From Desulfobacteraceae bacterium (GTDB taxonomy: Bacteria; Desulfobacterota; Desulfobacteria; Desulfobacterales; Desulfobacteraceae), in NCBI GenBank assembly GCA_030638935.1, contig DAOWDR010000053.1, positions 1 through 6,226 on the forward strand: a DNA stretch of 6,226 nt. Reading direction: 5' to 3'. Below the pieces are notes generated by a model that did no database searches, was not told the DNA's origin, and worked only from the letters and a program-made list of their open reading frames with translations. This document shows positions 5,214-6,226 of the stretch, one piece after another. Position 1 is the stretch's first letter. Every line of letters starts with the position of its first letter. Position numbers and translations under genes: made by a program.

Positions 5214-6226
5214 ATGTACAAACCCATTGAAATAGCAGATGGGGTATATTCTGTTGGCTGCCGTGACTGGGATATCCGTGATTTCCACGGATATTCTACC
5301 TATGAAGGCACTACCTACAATGCCTTTCTTGTGCTGGGCGAAAAAAATATTCTCATTGATACGGTCAAAGAGAGCTTTGGAGATGAACTGCTGGCCAATA
5401 TCAGCAGAATCATTGACCCGAAACTTATTGATGTGGTCATAAGCAACCATGCGGAAATGGACCATTCCGGCTCCATTCCAAAGGTGATGCATAAAATCGG
5501 AAAAGACAAACCCATCTATTGTTCAAAAATGGGTGCTAAAAGCCTGAAAAGTCACTTTAACAGGGAATTCAATTTCCAGGTAGTGGGGAGCGGAGACACG
5601 CTGGAAATAGGCAACAGAACGTTTTCTTTTCTTGAGACAAGAATGCTCCACTGGCCGGACAGCATGTTTACCTATATGCCGGAAGAGGCCATCCTCTTTT
5701 CAAGCGATGCCTTTGGCCAGCACTATGCCGGTGACATGTTCTTTGATGATGAGATAGGCGATGAGATCATGCCCCATGCCCGGAAATACTATGCCAATAT
5801 CCTGCTCCATTTTTCTTCCAAGGTCCAGGCATTGCTCAAAGATGTGGCTAAGATGAACCTGAAGATCGACCTGATCTGTCCTGACCACGGTATACTGTGG
5901 AGGGATAACCCGTCCAAGATCATTGAAGCCTATGACACATGGTCCAAACAGGAACCCACCAAAAAAGTTGTGGTCATCTTTGATTCCATGTGGGAAAGCA
6001 CCACCAAAATGGCCCGGGCCATTACCAGCGGGATTGAATCGGAAGATATCAATGTAAGGCTGATGAACACCCGGAAATGGCATAGAAGCGATATAATTAC
6101 CGAGGTGCTGGAAGCAGGTGCCATTGCCGTGGGCTCCCCCACACTGAACAATAGTATTTTCCCAGTGATTGCCGATGTCATGACCTATATCAAGGGACTG
6201 CGCCCCCAGAATAAGATTGCGGCAGC
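5214..6226 (+). CDS. Flavodiiron protein, rubredoxin:oxygen oxidoreductase (3' end beyond the window)
   Basis: The 337 visible residues match a class A flavodiiron protein (ROO/FprA). The N-terminal metallo-beta-lactamase-like domain (about 1-250) carries the di-iron ligands: H79-x-E81-x-D83-H84 in SNHAEMDHSGS, H146 in MLHWPDSMF, D165 in SSDAFG, and H225 in CPDHGILW. These positions are almost the same as those known for Desulfovibrio gigas ROO. The C-terminal flavodoxin-like FMN domain starts at about 250, with phosphate loop DSMWESTTKMA (257-267) and flavin-contact segment VGSPTLNN (306-313). It ends here at GLRPQNKIAA, about 60 residues short of the usual end near 400. The enzyme reduces O2 to water, and in some members NO to N2O, using electrons from rubredoxin, in the cytoplasm. 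The ATG follows a strong AGAGGTGA at 5202-5209. Its position after the rubredoxin gene supports the electron-donor pairing. O2 versus NO preference cannot be told from sequence. Confidence 0.95.
   Translation, partial: MYKPIEIADGVYSVGCRDWDIRDFHGYSTYEGTTYNAFLVLGEKNILIDTVKESFGDELLANISRIIDPKLIDVVISNHAEMDHSGSIPKVMHKIGKDKPIYCSKMGAKSLKSHFNREFNFQVVGSGDTLEIGNRTFSFLETRMLHWPDSMFTYMPEEAILFSSDAFGQHYAGDMFFDDEIGDEIMPHARKYYANILLHFSSKVQALLKDVAKMNLKIDLICPDHGILWRDNPSKIIEAYDTWSKQEPTKKVVVIFDSMWESTTKMARAITSGIESEDINVRLMNTRKWHRSDIITEVLEAGAIAVGSPTLNNSIFPVIADVMTYIKGLRPQNKIAA

Noticed and set aside
5037..5492. Open frame of 151 codons on the minus strand across the rubredoxin and flavodiiron genes
   Set aside because: It lies antisense to two securely identified genes, its translation has no recognisable domain, and it is best explained as a shadow of their codon use.
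5700..6181. Two overlapping minus-strand open frames (127 and 83 codons) inside the flavodiiron gene
   Set aside because: They are antisense to well-conserved coding sequence, show no domain and have no good ribosome binding site.

Overview
The window looks like chromosomal DNA of a strictly anaerobic, probably sulfate-reducing member of the Desulfobacterota, most likely Desulfobacteraceae-like. This is inferred from protein character: a class A flavodiiron oxygen reductase very close to the Desulfovibrio gigas type next to a rubredoxin, a YeeE/YedE-type sulfur-compound transporter, and a PAS-LuxR regulator of a kind common in that group. Base composition is moderate, with AT-rich intergenic DNA. 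No database search was possible, so the taxonomy is an impression.

Layout. Positions 1-296 (minus strand) hold the N-terminal part of a YeeE/YedE-like membrane protein that runs off the left edge. It is preceded by a promoter-like stretch at 340-365 that can be read as sigma-54 or sigma-70. From 4813 down to 391 runs a tight minus-strand cluster of four genes. In transcription order they are an SRPBCC-epimerase fusion (TIGR01777/YfcH type), a polytopic membrane protein of unknown function, a DHH/DHHA1 phosphoesterase whose ATG directly abuts the preceding stop codon, and a PAS-LuxR regulator. Gaps are 46, 0 and 18 bp, so one operon is likely.

A 219-bp divergent intergenic region (4814-5032) separates this cluster from a plus-strand pair: a 53-residue rubredoxin (5033-5194) and, 19 bp later, a flavodiiron protein (rubredoxin:oxygen oxidoreductase, 5214 to beyond the right edge). 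These two form a recognised oxygen (or NO) detoxification module in which rubredoxin passes electrons to the flavin/di-iron enzyme.

The points that most deserve a second look are the rubredoxin's first metal-binding loop, which is Cys-Pro-Cys-Gly instead of Cys-x-x-Cys-Gly; a set of helically phased ATTAGA repeats upstream of it; the absence of the usual motif I histidine in the DHH protein; and the uncharacterised membrane protein in the operon. No mobile element, CRISPR array, tRNA or rRNA was seen, and I did not find a clear-cut new defence or mobile system.
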